Below are positions 24,699 to 38,300 of a DNA stretch of 64,000 nt, one piece after another. How positions within the stretch are numbered: the first letter of the stretch is position 1; each line of letters begins with the position of its first letter. This DNA is from Oscarella lobularis (Eukaryota; Porifera; Homoscleromorpha; Homosclerophorida; Oscarellidae): positions 1,860,001-1,924,000 of the forward strand of contig NC_089187.1 in the NCBI RefSeq assembly GCF_947507565.1, read 5' to 3'. The notes below the pieces were generated by a model. That model searched no databases. It was not told the origin of the DNA and saw nothing but the letters and a program-made list of their open reading frames with translations. Made by a program: the position numbers and the translations under genes.

Positions 24699-25512
24699 TC
24701 TAGAGAGACAAAAGATGCTCGGGAAAGAGCTAGTAATAACGAGACAAACAGCGCGCATGCAAAACGGTTCTGAGTCCAAAGCCGCGCTACTCGCCGCGCT
24801 CAAATTAACCGTTCTGTCTTAAGCCGAAGTCGATTTATTACTAGCTCTGAAGGAACAAAACGAAAACCCCGTCCTGACTAGCTCTCAAGCCAGTGCGTCG
24901 TTGCAGTTATAAACGGTAATTTCGCGACGTTCCGGGCGTTAGTTTTGCCTGCCTCTGGCAAGCCTGACAGAACTCTCTCGTACAACAATAAAATCCGCGT
25001 CGCCGTTCTCTGCACGTGTACCCACGGTTCGGAAGTCGGGTGAAAACTGGCTACTTTATAGCCATAGAGTGGAGCACCGCGACCGCTCAGTTAGTTTCTA
25101 AGACCTATTGACCGTTTACGGCATCGGCCTGTTGGCGAACGCCGGCACAACAGCACCTTCATTCAGTGGAAATGGAGAAAAAGAACAAAAGACCGGATGT
25201 ACCCGGCGTTTGCTCGAAGTGTCGGTAGTTTGTAATGCAGAGTGACTTAATATCTTGTTACAAAGCCGGACCTGACGACGAGAACGACTAGTACTAATGT
25301 ACATACACATAGTAAGCGCCCAACCCCTTTTTATCGACAGAAGTTGGACAAGCTCCCAAGGAAGCTTGATCGGGGTCATACGGATACGGTAAGGAATCCT
25401 AACATAACGTCGCCTTTATAAGAGCTCGTTGTTTTGAGATTTTCGCGTCTCTTTCTGTCCTAAACGTGCACTATACCTAATGATAATCCCACTGTTTGGT
25501 GAGAATAGTTCC

Positions 25513-25853
25513 TTCTGCCATTCCGCGAGCGAACAATTCATTTTCGGTGCCCGCAGCGCATCTTGCGATTAACTATTGTCTCAGTAACCGTCAACCGGAT
25601 GGACGTGCCCCAAAGGCGTGCGTTATCGGAAAGCATACAGTGGCGCTACTGCATGCTATACGAGGAAAAGCAATTAGGTGACTGCAGTTTCTCCTGCCAT
25701 TCCGCGAGCGAACAATCCCGCAGCGCATCTAGATGTCTGTTCGGAGTTCTGAGTAACCGGCAACCGGATGCACGTGCCCCAAAGGCGTGATACCTTGCCT
25801 ATACATACAGTGGCGCTACTGCGAGGTTTTCACACGAGGACAAGCAATTAGGT
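25513..25853. repeat. Direct tandem repeat, two copies
   Basis: Copy A 25513-25679, copy B 25692-25853. Shared blocks: 'tgccattccgcgagcgaaca', 'cagcgcatct', 'gtgccccaaaggcgtg', 'catacagtggcgctactgc' and 'aagcaattaggt'. Moderate divergence between copies. Confidence 0.7.
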
Positions 25854-26238
25854 ACGTATGAGCGGTGAAGTCAGTTTCTAAAGCAATACAGTAAGAAGAC
25901 ACTTCCTCGCGCATCGTGTTGCATGCTTCAGGAAAACTAGTGCATGCAAGAACTTTTGAATCTTTAGTTAGTCCGTCACAAAAGCTATCTGCCTGAACTG
26001 TATAACGGATGACTAAGAAACCGTGCATACTGCGAAATCAGTCTTAGATCTGTTAATTAAGTTAATGAATAGGTTTTAACGACGTCACAAAATCCTCCGA
26101 AAAAATGACATTAGATTTGAAGCATCAGTAAAAACAGTGATGTTTCAGTGCGCTGCACCTACATGTATGTATGATGCAGGACAAGCGCTATCGTTATAGC
26201 CAATGTAAGTGTGTCAGTCAACCAGTGTTAGACTACGG

Positions 26239-26290
26239 TAGTCTCGTGCTCAGACTCTCTCCGGCGGGAGAGAGTCTGGAAACGAGACTA
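26239..26290. repeat. Two-tier hairpin 60 bp upstream of the giant gene's ATG
   Basis: Outer arms tagtctcgt / acgagacta, inner arms cagactctctcc / ggagagagtctg, short GGCG-type loop. It lies in the probable 5' UTR or core promoter of the gene starting at 26351 and could act as an RNA structure or a cruciform. It lacks the features of a terminator. Confidence 0.55.
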
Positions 26291-26350
26291 TTTTAACCAC
26301 CCGCGCCATGTAAAGCCTCAGATCTTTCATTTAGCAAAGCGGCGGCAAAT

Positions 26351-29300
26351 ATGATGGCTTTCAACGGCGTTTATGTCGCGACTTTTCTAATCGTCTGCAT
26401 CTTTGCACACGCTGCCGGGAAGCGCGGCGAGCATGAAGCAATCGAAGGCCAAAGCTTTCGAGAAGCGAAAGCCGGCGTAGAACTAGGCTATGCGCACGAG
26501 TCAGCTCGCTGTCTACTCTACGATTACGTCATGCAATTGGGATTTCAATCAAAGACGAGTGGAGGACTTGGAATGGCCGCTGAGGTAAGTCAAACGAAAC
26601 AAACGAAGCTAATTCCCGGAAGTGCTCCGGAAGATTGTCAATTAAAATAGTTTACGAAAGCGGCCAGTCGGACACACGCTAAATCGTGAGAAAATGGCAC
26701 TTCCTTGCTACCGCTTTCGATTCGCACGAGAACGGCGTAGCGACCATTTTTTAACTCGATTAATTAAGCGTGACGTCATTAAATAAATTCAGTCCTCCTA
26801 ATTAAATTTTACCTGTTAGATCAAACTCTTTTCGCTCGGGCGATACTCCGAGTCGTCGTGGCTGCTCGAAATGAAAGTGGAAAATCCTCGCGGTTTGGTC
26901 AGCGATCCCCTCTTCGTCATAAAACGTTCTCAACCGGACAAGGATTTGGCGAAGAAGCTCGCCGGAGAATTCTATTTCGTCCAAGACAGCAACGGCGTGA
27001 TTCAAAACGTCTTCTATTCCCAAAGCACCGATGCGGAAGTTTTGGCAATCAAAAAAGGTGAAAAGAGAAAAATCGTTTATTTTTCTGATAAGAAATGGAC
27101 GATCTATTACCATGTCTCTACAATCCGTGCTATTACCATATAGGCATTGTCTCCTCGTTCGGCATCAATTTGACTCTGAGTCATCTTGACGAGTACGAGT
27201 CGTCGGACGCGGACAGCAGCGGAAGCCATCGCAGTCGCTTTTCTGTACGACGAGGAAGGGGTTACAACGAGTATCACGTGACGAAGACGTACAGTCACGC
27301 CGATTACGATTGGCTATCCATGGAACGACGTCGTCCGGGCAGTCGCGACGAGGAACGTCGTCATTTCGTTCGCTTCTACAACGGCAGCTTTCTTCGCTCG
27401 TCCGATCGGCACATCGTCGGTCACATGCCGCGCACGAGCGACGGAAAACAGCCAGACATAGTCTTGGGCGAAAACGAGCATCGAATGCGCATGCGCGCCT
27501 TCTCAAAGCTCGCGTTCAGGCAGATATGCAACGATTACGAGAAGCGCAACCGACGTTCCGTCGGACATTCGAACGTCGCGTCGATGACCGCAGACGGCGT
27601 CGCCGTGTCGCACAAGATACCGAAAGGAAAGTCGATTCCTTTAGCAATGTTCAGCGACGGGACTCAGAAGCCTCCCAGCGATATCAACCAGTTGCTCGAT
27701 TGCGTCGAAGAGTCCGTTCCGACGATCGAACAGTCGAAATGCGTTCTAAAACTAAAGGACTTGGTGCGCGAGAACGATTTCTTAGGACGACGCGTCGTCG
27801 ACGTCGTCTGCGACGAGACGAGCCCCTCGTCGTATCGTTGGAAGTACGTCGTTCAAGTTCTCGGCGAATCGCACTACGGACAGGAGTGCCTCGTCGAAAT
27901 CGTCTCGAACGCGTCGCTGCCCGCCTCCCATCGTCTTCGCGCTCTTTCGTCGACGCGCGACATCGTCGATCCTCATCCGCGTCTCATTGACGTTCTCTTG
28001 AATGTGTCTTGGACGACGAGCGATCACGTGACGATGCGTGAACGGCGCGTCGCCGTATCGGCTCTCGGCGTCATAGCGAGAGTCGCTCGAACCGAGACGG
28101 CGAATACGATCGTGACGCACTTGGAGTCGCGACTGCGTTCGCAGCCCGTTCGCGGCGGCCACGTGCACGAACACGTGGCGACGTACGCGAGAGCGCTTGG
28201 AAGTGCGGCGCGCAACGAAAGCTTTTCGACGCTTACCGAACTCGTTCAGCATCCGTCAGCGAACGTACGATCAGCCGCTCTATTTGGATTGCGTCGCTAC
28301 AATTGGAGCGACGTCGAACCGATATACGTCGAGGTGTTGAAAAATGCGACGTCGACGTCGCAAGAGCACGTTGTCGCCGTCAAAGCAATGATCAGACGCG
28401 TTGACGAGGTATCCGACGTTGCCGTGGAAACTCTCGCCGTCCTATACAGTCGATCAATCAATGAACGCCTTCACTCAGAGTCGAGCTTGCGAGAGTTTTT
28501 CTCGCGACGAACTGATCCTATATCGCTCGACGCTCTGAAGCGCGGTGAACGACTGCGTTCGGTGCGAGAAGTGAAGGAGACGCTGGTGAAAAGATCTCTA
28601 GGTTACGTCGACCCTCTAAAGCCTCTCGCCGACAAAGATTTTGGCATCGACAAATCGTACTCCGTCGACATCGGTGCTTCGGATATGAAGTCTACGTTGA
28701 CGGCGGGTCTGCGCAATCTCGTTCGAATCTACTTGTCGATATTCGATGGCCAGTTTGACATCGACAGTCACAACGAAGCCAAATCGCGTCTTCACATGTT
28801 CGACGACGACGTCGATTTGATCGACGGGGAGGCGATCTTCGTCGTCGGCGTCGCCTTCAAGAACGACATTTTGTCGAATTTACTCAACGAAGTTCTTGAC
28901 ACGGCCGTGAAAGTCGTGGGCGAAGTGCGAAATGCCATCGCTCCGCTCGTCGAAGCGGTCCTTCACATGCTCGACTATCTCGAAGTCGTGTTCTCCGACA
29001 TCGATCGTCTTATAGAGCCAATTCAGCCTATAATTGACGGCTTTAATCAGGCCGTCGATATGCTTGACTTGGCTATCAATGCGAGCTTTGTCGCCGATTC
29101 TTATATCATCGCTGTAAACGATTACGTATTACAGCTCCACAATCTCAATTTGGCTGACCTAATTATAGGACAACTCGAAACCGTAGTGGACTCGTTTTTG
29201 ACGCAGAAACTGGAAAATTTGACAGCAATGTGTAACTCGGTCGTCGTCTACGTCACCGAGCCGATTGATCAGTTGAACGGTTACATTACAAACGTGACGA

Positions 29301-32300
29301 ACATCGTGCAAAATATCACGGACGTCGTCGACTCGTTTCCTAACGATCCGGCAACGCAGTTTGGTTTGCAAGTCTGTCAAGTAGCCGATCAGCTACTGAA
29401 CTTCAACGCGTCCGCTATCTTAGACGGAGCGAATGTTTCTGCGATTCTGACCGGTCTCTCCAATCAACTTTTAGGCGTCGTCGAGTCAGCGGGTCTATCG
29501 ACGTTTTATCAAGCTCTCGGCTTGGCCACAAATTTCACCACTTTCATCGACGAAGGCGCTATAATCGTCGACGGGCTTCGTCACGGTTTCGCCGTAGGAG
29601 ACGCCGTCGCCAAAGAGCTTATGACTCAATTTCAGACGTTTGTCAAACTCTTCGAATCGACGCTCAATTCGTCGAAAGCCGTCATCGACGATCTTCAGGC
29701 TCAGCTCAGCGGCGATTCTGTCGTCACTCAAGTGACGAACATCGTTCAGCAGCTCGCTTTGTATCCGATTTTCAGTTCGGGTTTGGTGAACGCCGGATTG
29801 GACGACATGCAGGCCATTATCGATTTGGTGGAAAAAGAGGTGTGCGACACGGTGAACTCGACTCTCGTCACGCTGGAATCGTACGTCGACGCGGCGAGAA
29901 ACATTTGCTACGAAGCGGCGAGCGATCTCGCTGACGACGTCGTCGGCTTTCTGAAGAACGCGTCCCAGGAGATATTCGGCACGTTTCCGTTTAACGGGTC
30001 GCGTCTCGACACCGTCGACGTATTTCAAATAAGTCAGGATCTATTGGAACGAGAAGTCGGTCTCGTTACGGAGTTCTTGAACGACGAAGTTTTGACGCAT
30101 TTCGACGAGTACGCGTCGGCGTTTGTCGAGTCGGTCAACGAAACCCTGACGGCCAATTTTGACGTGTTTGTCGCCTGGTACGAAGCAACGTACGTCGACG
30201 AAGCAGAAGCGTATCTCAACGGCAGCGAGGAATTTATCGAATTCGTTGCCACGACAAAGAACGTCACTGACCTGGTCGCGGTCACACTGCGAGGCGTTCC
30301 GGGAATCGATGCGCTTAAGAACGTTATGGACGCGGTGCTCGATACGACGCTGAACGTTGCTGGATGGATCCAATCGGTGCTCGAATTTCTGACCCAATCC
30401 GACAGTTTCGTCAACGCCGGCGAAAAGGTGCGCGACAAGATTTTGAATTGGATTCTATTCAGTTTTGCCGAGTTCCGCTCGATTCTTCAAGAGCTTTTGG
30501 ACAAATTTTCTGCCGCTCTCCTTCAGGCCGGCACCGTGGCGATGAGCTATCTCTCTGGTGGCCTGCAATTCGTTCAGGACATCATAGACAGCGTTTTGTC
30601 GCTCGTGGATGTTATTGACAATTACGTGTCGAACGTTCTTCAAAATATTCAGAACGTTGCGACGAATCTGAAGTCGACTCTGCTCTCGTCCTGCGCATTC
30701 AGTATTCGCGTCGACGTCGTCGTCACCTACGGCGACATGATAACGACCCTGCAGAGCTCGTGGAACGCGCTCGTCAACGCGACGACGAACAGCGCAAGCG
30801 AGAAACTGATATCTACGACCACCGCCATTTTAGCACCGATATCGTCGCTCGCGGAAAAGATTTCGAACTTTCTCAACGATTTGTACAAGCTGACCGACGT
30901 TTACACGGGCGATTGGGCTTCATATGTCGATGCCAATTGCGTCGAAGGCACTCTGTGTCTCAAGCGGATGTTTAGCGATGATTTGGAAAAGTTAATTCTT
31001 GAGGCGAAGAGCATTTTAGACGAAATAGGATTGCTCGACCAGTTTCTCAGCATCTTCGATGACGTCAATAATTACGTCGAAATGCTTCTTGGTATGATAG
31101 AGCAGGTAGAGGCAAAACTTCAGTCTCTGTTAGACTTCGCTCTTTCGACGGTCACAGAGAGCGTCGTCGCACTGGCCAATTCGGCTCTGGACATGCTCGT
31201 GCCAAGGGAAGACCGAAACTCGTTTGGTGCCACGTGCAGTTCCCTTGTGAATGGCTTTCCTTTTGTCGCTAGCTTGGACTCCGTCGCTCAGCTCGGAAAA
31301 AGCGCGTGGCACGGCGTGAGCGACACGTTGCTCGCAGCTCAAAGCACGAGTCTGCTCGTAGCGGACGAGTTTTCGGAAAATTTGGTGAATCTCTGCAATT
31401 TTTTTACGGCTCTCAACGCGACGAGCTACATAATGAAACCGGCGGCGAAGATCATCAATAGTGCCGTGTCGCTTGCCTGGGAATTGGAAGGCTTGGTCGA
31501 AGACCCCATTCTTTCCGCCCTGCGCCTTGCGTCAGACGTCGTTCTGGGCTTTCGATTCGTTGTCTACGACATTCAGCAATTCATCAGCGATGAAATCGTG
31601 AAACGAATCGATGACGCTATTCGGTGGTTAGAAACAGAGCCGCTCAAGCTCCTGAACACCGTTCGCGGCTGGATTGACACGCTCTTATTGATTGACACCG
31701 GTTTGGCTCCGGGAACGCTGGCCGATCCTTGGGAACTGCCGTACTGTTCCAACGACACGTGCGTTCAAGTGATGCGTCGATCTACGGGCACCTACAGGAA
31801 CGTCACATTCAAGGTGAAGTACACCCATGTGACCGTTCTCGAACGAGATCGAACGATAATTCCTGGCTTGTTTGAGAACTACCAAGTTCAAGGAATCTCT
31901 CCGATCGACACGGAGGGCTCGCATTACGTGCTCTCGATGTTTGGAACCGAAGACAAGATCGACAATCCGAACCTTCTCGTCATTCAGGAGAAAGGATCGG
32001 GCGATATCAAGCGAATTTTCCGGGTTCTCGACGCCAACGGAACGGCCGTTCGCGGCCGATTCGGCGTTCTCGTCGTGCAAGATTGGGTGTACCTTCACGG
32101 CGTTCACAGCTTCACCGGCAATGACGGAGGATCAGTTGGAATTCTCTACGGCATTCGCAAGGAATCGTTGGAACCGCTGACGGAAGTCACGACGCCGAAA
32201 GACGTCAAAATGACGCTGAAAGAGTTCTCGGACTCGTTCGGAACTGGGATGTTTTACGCGGCGAATGAAAGCTATTTGTGGATTACAGATTTTCTTGACA

Positions 32301-35300
32301 GCGAAGGCAACATGCTATCGGGCGATCCGCTACCCGATCATCATACTTTCGACGCCGAAAGCGGTCAGAAAGGCTGGATCGCCGGATATGCGACGGATTT
32401 AAGTGGACTGATCGAAGCGTCAAACAAATATCAACCCGACGACTTGCCCGTCGAAGTCGTTAAACCGAGCGAAATTTTGACGATCGGTGAAAACGTCGCC
32501 GGCGCCGTTTCCTTCGTCCAGTTCAACATCGAGTTCTTTGCCGTTTTGCGTTGCGTTGCGAAACCGGGTTTCAGCTGCAAGCTCGACTTCATCGAACCGC
32601 CGCATACGGAGGACACGAGTTTTAGTGGCATTCCTGTCATGTACGGCGTCAATTTGGAACTTGATCGATCCGTTCGCGTGCCGTCGGGTGCCGTGGACGT
32701 CTGCTTCATCGAGAACGGTGAATCGCTCGTCATCACGCACAATAGCGGCGCTCAAGCGGAGCAGGAGAAACGTACAGTGACCGGCGGCGACTTGGAGGAT
32801 AGTACAATATCGCTAGCCGTGCCCGTTCTACGAAACTCGTTTGATCCGAATGCCGTTGCCAGTAATTCGTTGTCTCTCGTCGTTCTTGGCGATCCGATTG
32901 TCGATGAGGAGCTTATCGATTTCGAAGACGACAATTCTCGGCGTCGACGAAAGAAACGACAAAACGACGACGAGAACGCGTCGGATTGTTACACGAACAG
33001 CGGTGAAATCTATAACGTCGACAAGATATTCTACAAGACGTGCGAATTTCCCGAATTGGACCCCACCTGCGATTCGGAGTGGGTTGTCGTCGCCGAGTAT
33101 TTGGGAATCGTTCTCTCGCTTGAGTACGGCGTCTCGGGCCGAGTCATCGTCGATTACGAGGCCGAACTGTGTCCACTTTCGCAGACGATGACGGCGCGTC
33201 TTCGGCCGCAGGGATCGCTGACTCTCACGGGCGCCGTCACCGTTACGATAGGCATTGCGTCCGCTTCGCTTCGACTCGACATCACTCTCTTAGACACGAT
33301 GTTCGTGCCCGCACTCGACGTCGGCGTTCGAGGTGACGTGCTGAAAGCGTGCGCCGACTTCAAGGTCATAAACAAGCCAATTACTGTTACAATGAGCGTC
33401 GGCTTCGGCATTATGGGACCCATTATACATTGTCCGAGTTGGAAGATTTGGGAGTGCACGTTTGAATGGGGCACCCTCTTTACTGTGTGGCAGGTTCTCT
33501 TCTCGTGGTCGTGTCCCACCCAAGTACTCACTATCCTTCCGGAGATTTGTTTTTCTACGCCGGACTTGACTCCGCCCGAAACGAGCAAGGCCACTGTCGC
33601 AGCGAGACAAAACGACGCGCGATCGTTTACAGTCGATATGGTCGGCTTTCGCGATCCGGAGTCCGAGTGGTTGCATTTCACCGTCACCGCGAAACCGACG
33701 GTCGGTGTCGGGTCCTTGGTCGAAGAACGAGACGTCGGGGACTCGGAAACTGCTACCATTGGCAATATGCAATGGTCACACGGGTCGCACGTCGCTGTCA
33801 CGGTCTCGTGTCACAACTCCGCCGGTCTGACGTCGTCAATCACCGCTGACCCGTTCTTAGTCGACCTGACGCCGCCTGAAGCCGTTAAGCTTCGCGATGG
33901 AAACGAAACTGTGGACATTGACTACGATTGCAGCTATAATGCTATTCAAGCGACGTATGACGATCTTTCCGAAAAGGAGTCGGACGTTGCCATAGCCAAG
34001 TGGGCTATTGGGACGACGAAAGGCGGCGAAGAGCTGCAACCCTATACGGACATTAAGCAAACGAAAAATCTTTCGAACAGCAATCTCGTCTTGAAGCACA
34101 ATACGACATATTACGTGTCTTTCCGAACGATCAATTCGGTCAGCGTAGAAGGAATTACGACGACCGACGGCGTTCTTATCGATCACACAAAGCCTCTAGT
34201 CGAAAGTTCGGTCACTCCGGCCAAGGACGGTTCGTACGATTGCGTCGACGACTATGACTTTCAGCTTGCGCAGGAGAGTTTTAAAGCTTGCTGGTTGGGA
34301 ATTTACGACGAGGAAAGCGGAATGGACTACTTCGATTGGACCGTTGTCGATTCGTCTGGTCATAAGCAATTCGACGCCGTGCGCGTCGATCGCTACTTTG
34401 GCTACAAGGACGGTCTTCATTTGATTGCAAAGGAGACGTACGTCGCCTTTGTTGTAGCGTTCAATCGAGCAGGTCTGAGTAGCCAATATGCGTCGGATGG
34501 AATGATAGTCGACATAACGAATCCCGTCTGTTCGGAAATTGCCGACCTAATTCCAGGCTCCGTCAACGAAGACGCCGACTTTGCGGCGAGTCTGACGAAT
34601 TTCGGAGCGGCGTGGACGTGTCAAGATCCCGAAAGCGGAATCGCCGTCGTTCAAGCGGCAATCGGAAGCTACAAAGGCGGCACGGACGTGCTTCCGTTCG
34701 ACGACGTCGGCTTCGGACCGAACGGTACTACCCAAGTGATATTTCCGTCCTTTCCATTCTTCCATGCTCACCGGTATTTCGTGACGGGACGCGCCGTGAA
34801 CAAAGCCGCTTTGATTACAACATTCTGGTCGGACGGGATCTTGGTGGACGAAACGCCGCCAAGCGACGGGGTTATCTACTTGCGCGATGGCGACGGCGGC
34901 AACAACATCCACTCGCCTGACATCGATTTTCAGACGTCGAACGAGGAAATCTGTGCTCGATGGACGAACGCCTTTGTCGAGCTGGAGAGTCCCATTGAGA
35001 ACTACTACGTTTCCGTGTACAGCTACAACGGCACCATGGTGCAAGAGGAGCTCGACGTGATGCTCAAGACGACGGTCTGCTTTTCTAGTCTTGCTCTCCA
35101 AAACGGAGCGATTTATCGCGTCGCCGTACGAGCGCAAAACGCTGCCGGTTTGAGCGTGACAATTGAAACCGACGGCGTTCTTGTCGACGCCACGTCGCCG
35201 CGAAAAGGCGCGTTATACGACGGTCAGAATTTCGGCATCGACATTGACGCTTGGACCGAGAGGACGTCGGCGTTCGGCAATTTTAAAGTTTGTCAGTCGT

Positions 35301-38300
35301 ACGAGACTGTCGATTTTTGGCCGCCTGACGAGCCTTTTCGACCTCCTAAAAAGCCATGCGGCGCTTTCGATTTTCTTGACGAAGAAACCGGCATTAGTTA
35401 CGTCGAAACGAGTGTTATCGATGAGAACGGCCTTGATATGGCGCCGTGGCAGTATGCAGGGCCAACGTTTTATTCCATGGGACGAGTCATTGACGGCAAA
35501 CAAGGTGGATTTTATCGTTTCGTTGTGAGAGCGTACAATTTTGCGGGTCTACGCACAGAAACGGCGTCGAACGGAACCGTAATAGACACGACGTATCCCG
35601 TGCTGGAAGATCTGATTGAGTACGACTACGATAGTCCGGACAGAAGTGATATTGACTATCTTAAAAAAGCGGATGTGACGCTGGGTGTGAGCTGGTCTTC
35701 TCGCGAAGACGTTACCGAAATTGTCGCTCGAGACTGGGCGATTGGTTCGTATAGCGGTGGAACTGATTTGCTCGACTTTACGTCGCCCATAAACGCGAAC
35801 TCGACTTATCATGGTTTGTCTAGCTTGTCGCTGGGCCACTCTTACTATGCGACGGTGCGAATCACGAATGCAGCCGGCCTTCGAACTGTCCTGACGACTG
35901 ACGGATTTTTAGTCGACTACCAACCGCCGTCCAAAGGATACGTTCAGGACGGCTGGGACACTTACGACGTCGACTACCAGACGACCGATACGACCGTGTG
36001 GTGCTTGTGGCGGTGGATTGACGATTATGAGTCTGGAGTCGCGGAGCTCTTCGTCGGCGTCAGTGAAAAAGAAACCGGTTCCATTTCGTCTAGGAACGTG
36101 TCGCCACTTGCCAATAGGGCAATGATCACGAATCTCGACCTTCTCTCCGGTCACACGTACGTTTGTAATGTAAAGGCAATCGATTTCGTCGGTCTTTCCT
36201 CCGTTTCTTCATCGAACGGCTTTCTCGTCGTGACGTCGCCGCCAATTTGTTCGGGAAGCGTTTACGACGGCGAATCGGGCGAAGTGGATATCACGTCGCT
36301 AAGCGACGTATTCGTCGCTCGCTGGGATCCATGCTCCGACGAAAGAACGACAGTGGAAGAATACATGCTCGGAATTGCGATCGACTCGACTGGGCAGACG
36401 TTCGCTTATCCATTCCAAAGCTTTGGAAGTCTTCTGATGGGTCGGTATCAAAATGTCGCGCTGAATCAGAGTTCCACGTACTATGCCGTCGTTCGTGCCG
36501 TCAATTCCGCCGGACTTACGACGACGTTTACGTCGGACGGAGTTCAAATCGACGCGACGCCTCCTATGTGTTCGCACGTCGGCGACGGGCCGAACGGCAA
36601 CAGCGACGTCGATTTCGAGACGACGCCGCGCTTTGCCGCCGTGAATTGGAATTGCTTCGAAGACGTCACGCGCATCGTGAACGCGAGTTGGATTATGGGC
36701 ATTTATCAGTACGGCGACGGAGTTCTCGCCATGTCCGTTGACGCGTACGCGTTTGAAGCGAGCACGGACACTATTCTGCTTTCAGACGGAATCAAATTCT
36801 ATTCCTCTCTCGTTCTGTTCAATGAACTGGGCCTTCGTTCGGTGTACGCGACGGATGGATTTCTCGTTGATACCAGTCCGCCTACTGTCGATTACGTCTA
36901 CGATGGCTTGGACGTTGGACTCGATGCCGAGTATCAGGGAACGTTAGACGACATTTCTGCCAACTGGCAAATCAGTGACGTTCAGAGCGGCGTAAGTCGA
37001 TACGTCGTCGTCATATCGCCGCCTCCTGTCGAAGGCGGAAGTCAAACCGAAGTCGTTGGGCACAGCAAAGTCACAATGCCGGTAGTGTTGAATCAAGGCG
37101 GCGTTTACTTTATTTCCGTTACGGCTTTTAATAATGTCGGTTTATCGTCGAACTGTTCGTCGAATGGAATAACAGTAGATGCGACGGAACCGGACTGCGC
37201 CTACGTTTATGACGGACCGGTTATAGGAAGCGACGTCGCCACCCAATCGGTCGACGAGCCGTTTGCCGTCAATTGGAATTGCGTGGACGACGTTTCTGGA
37301 ATAAAGCGAATGGAATGGATAATTGTGAACAAGCACGCGCAGACAAAGTGGAAAACGATTCTTCCGAATAACGCGAACGTTTCGTATGCGTACGACTACG
37401 TCGTCGCTCAAGACGACGTTCTCCAATCGAATATCGTTGTGCAGAACGGCGCCGGTTTGTATATCTTTTTGACGACTGACGGCGTAATCGTCGACTCAAC
37501 GCCGCCGAAAATTTTTGACTTCACCGTTGTTTATATTCCTGACGAGCGGACGTTTCTTCTGCAGTGGCGTCCCGAAGATTTGGAGACGGGAGTCGTCGAA
37601 TCTCGCTACTCGGTTGGACTCAAGCAAGGGAGTGGCGACGTCGTGCCGTTGACGTCTGTTGGAGAGAACGTCGATGCGTCTGTACAGATCGACGATGTCG
37701 ATGTTACTGTATACTATTTCAATTTGTTCGTGATGAACGGTGCACGAGCGACGGCGACCGAAACGGAAATTTCTGTCAGCGATAGGACAGCGCCTGTGTT
37801 TGTCGGCGACTTGAAAGTCACCGTCTTGTATCCGGAACGTCAAATACCGACGACTGAAACAACAATTGATGACGCGTCACTTCTCGTTTCGTGGAAACAG
37901 ATCTATGACGTCGAGTCCAACGTTGTCGCGCTCTCGTGGTGCCTGAACCTGATTGAAAGTCAGGAGCCGTGCAGCTTCCAGCCTTTGCCTGATGACGCTC
38001 TTAGTCAAAACTCTGCTGAAGTTATTGGCTTTACTTTGGAAGACAGGCAACAGTACACCGTGACAATGCAAGCGATGAACGGCGTCGGTTTAACGTCGTA
38101 CCAACAATCGAATGTGTTCACGGCAATCTTCGGCGAAGCGGCGCCCGGAGCCGTTTATGACGGTGCCGGCTACGGTGACCAAAACTATCAGCCCCATGGA
38201 GATGGAATTTGGGCTCGGTGGGAAAAAGTCCACTTCGCCTCGGGCAGTAGCACAAATCAGTATTCGTGGGGCGTTGGCACAAGCCCGGACGATTTTTCCG

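Larger units (their letters stand above)
24699..26350. promoter_or_regulatory. Shared divergent promoter region
   Basis: 1.65 kb between two start codons pointing outward. It holds a direct tandem repeat (25513-25853) and a hairpin (26239-26290). I see no open frame with a domain and no clear TATA box close to either ATG. Confidence 0.4.

Noticed and set aside
26351-26650. Single-exon 99-residue secreted peptide
   Set aside because: The frame passes a GTAAGT donor at 26585, and joining 26584 to 26820 gives a vitellogenin-type N-terminus in phase.
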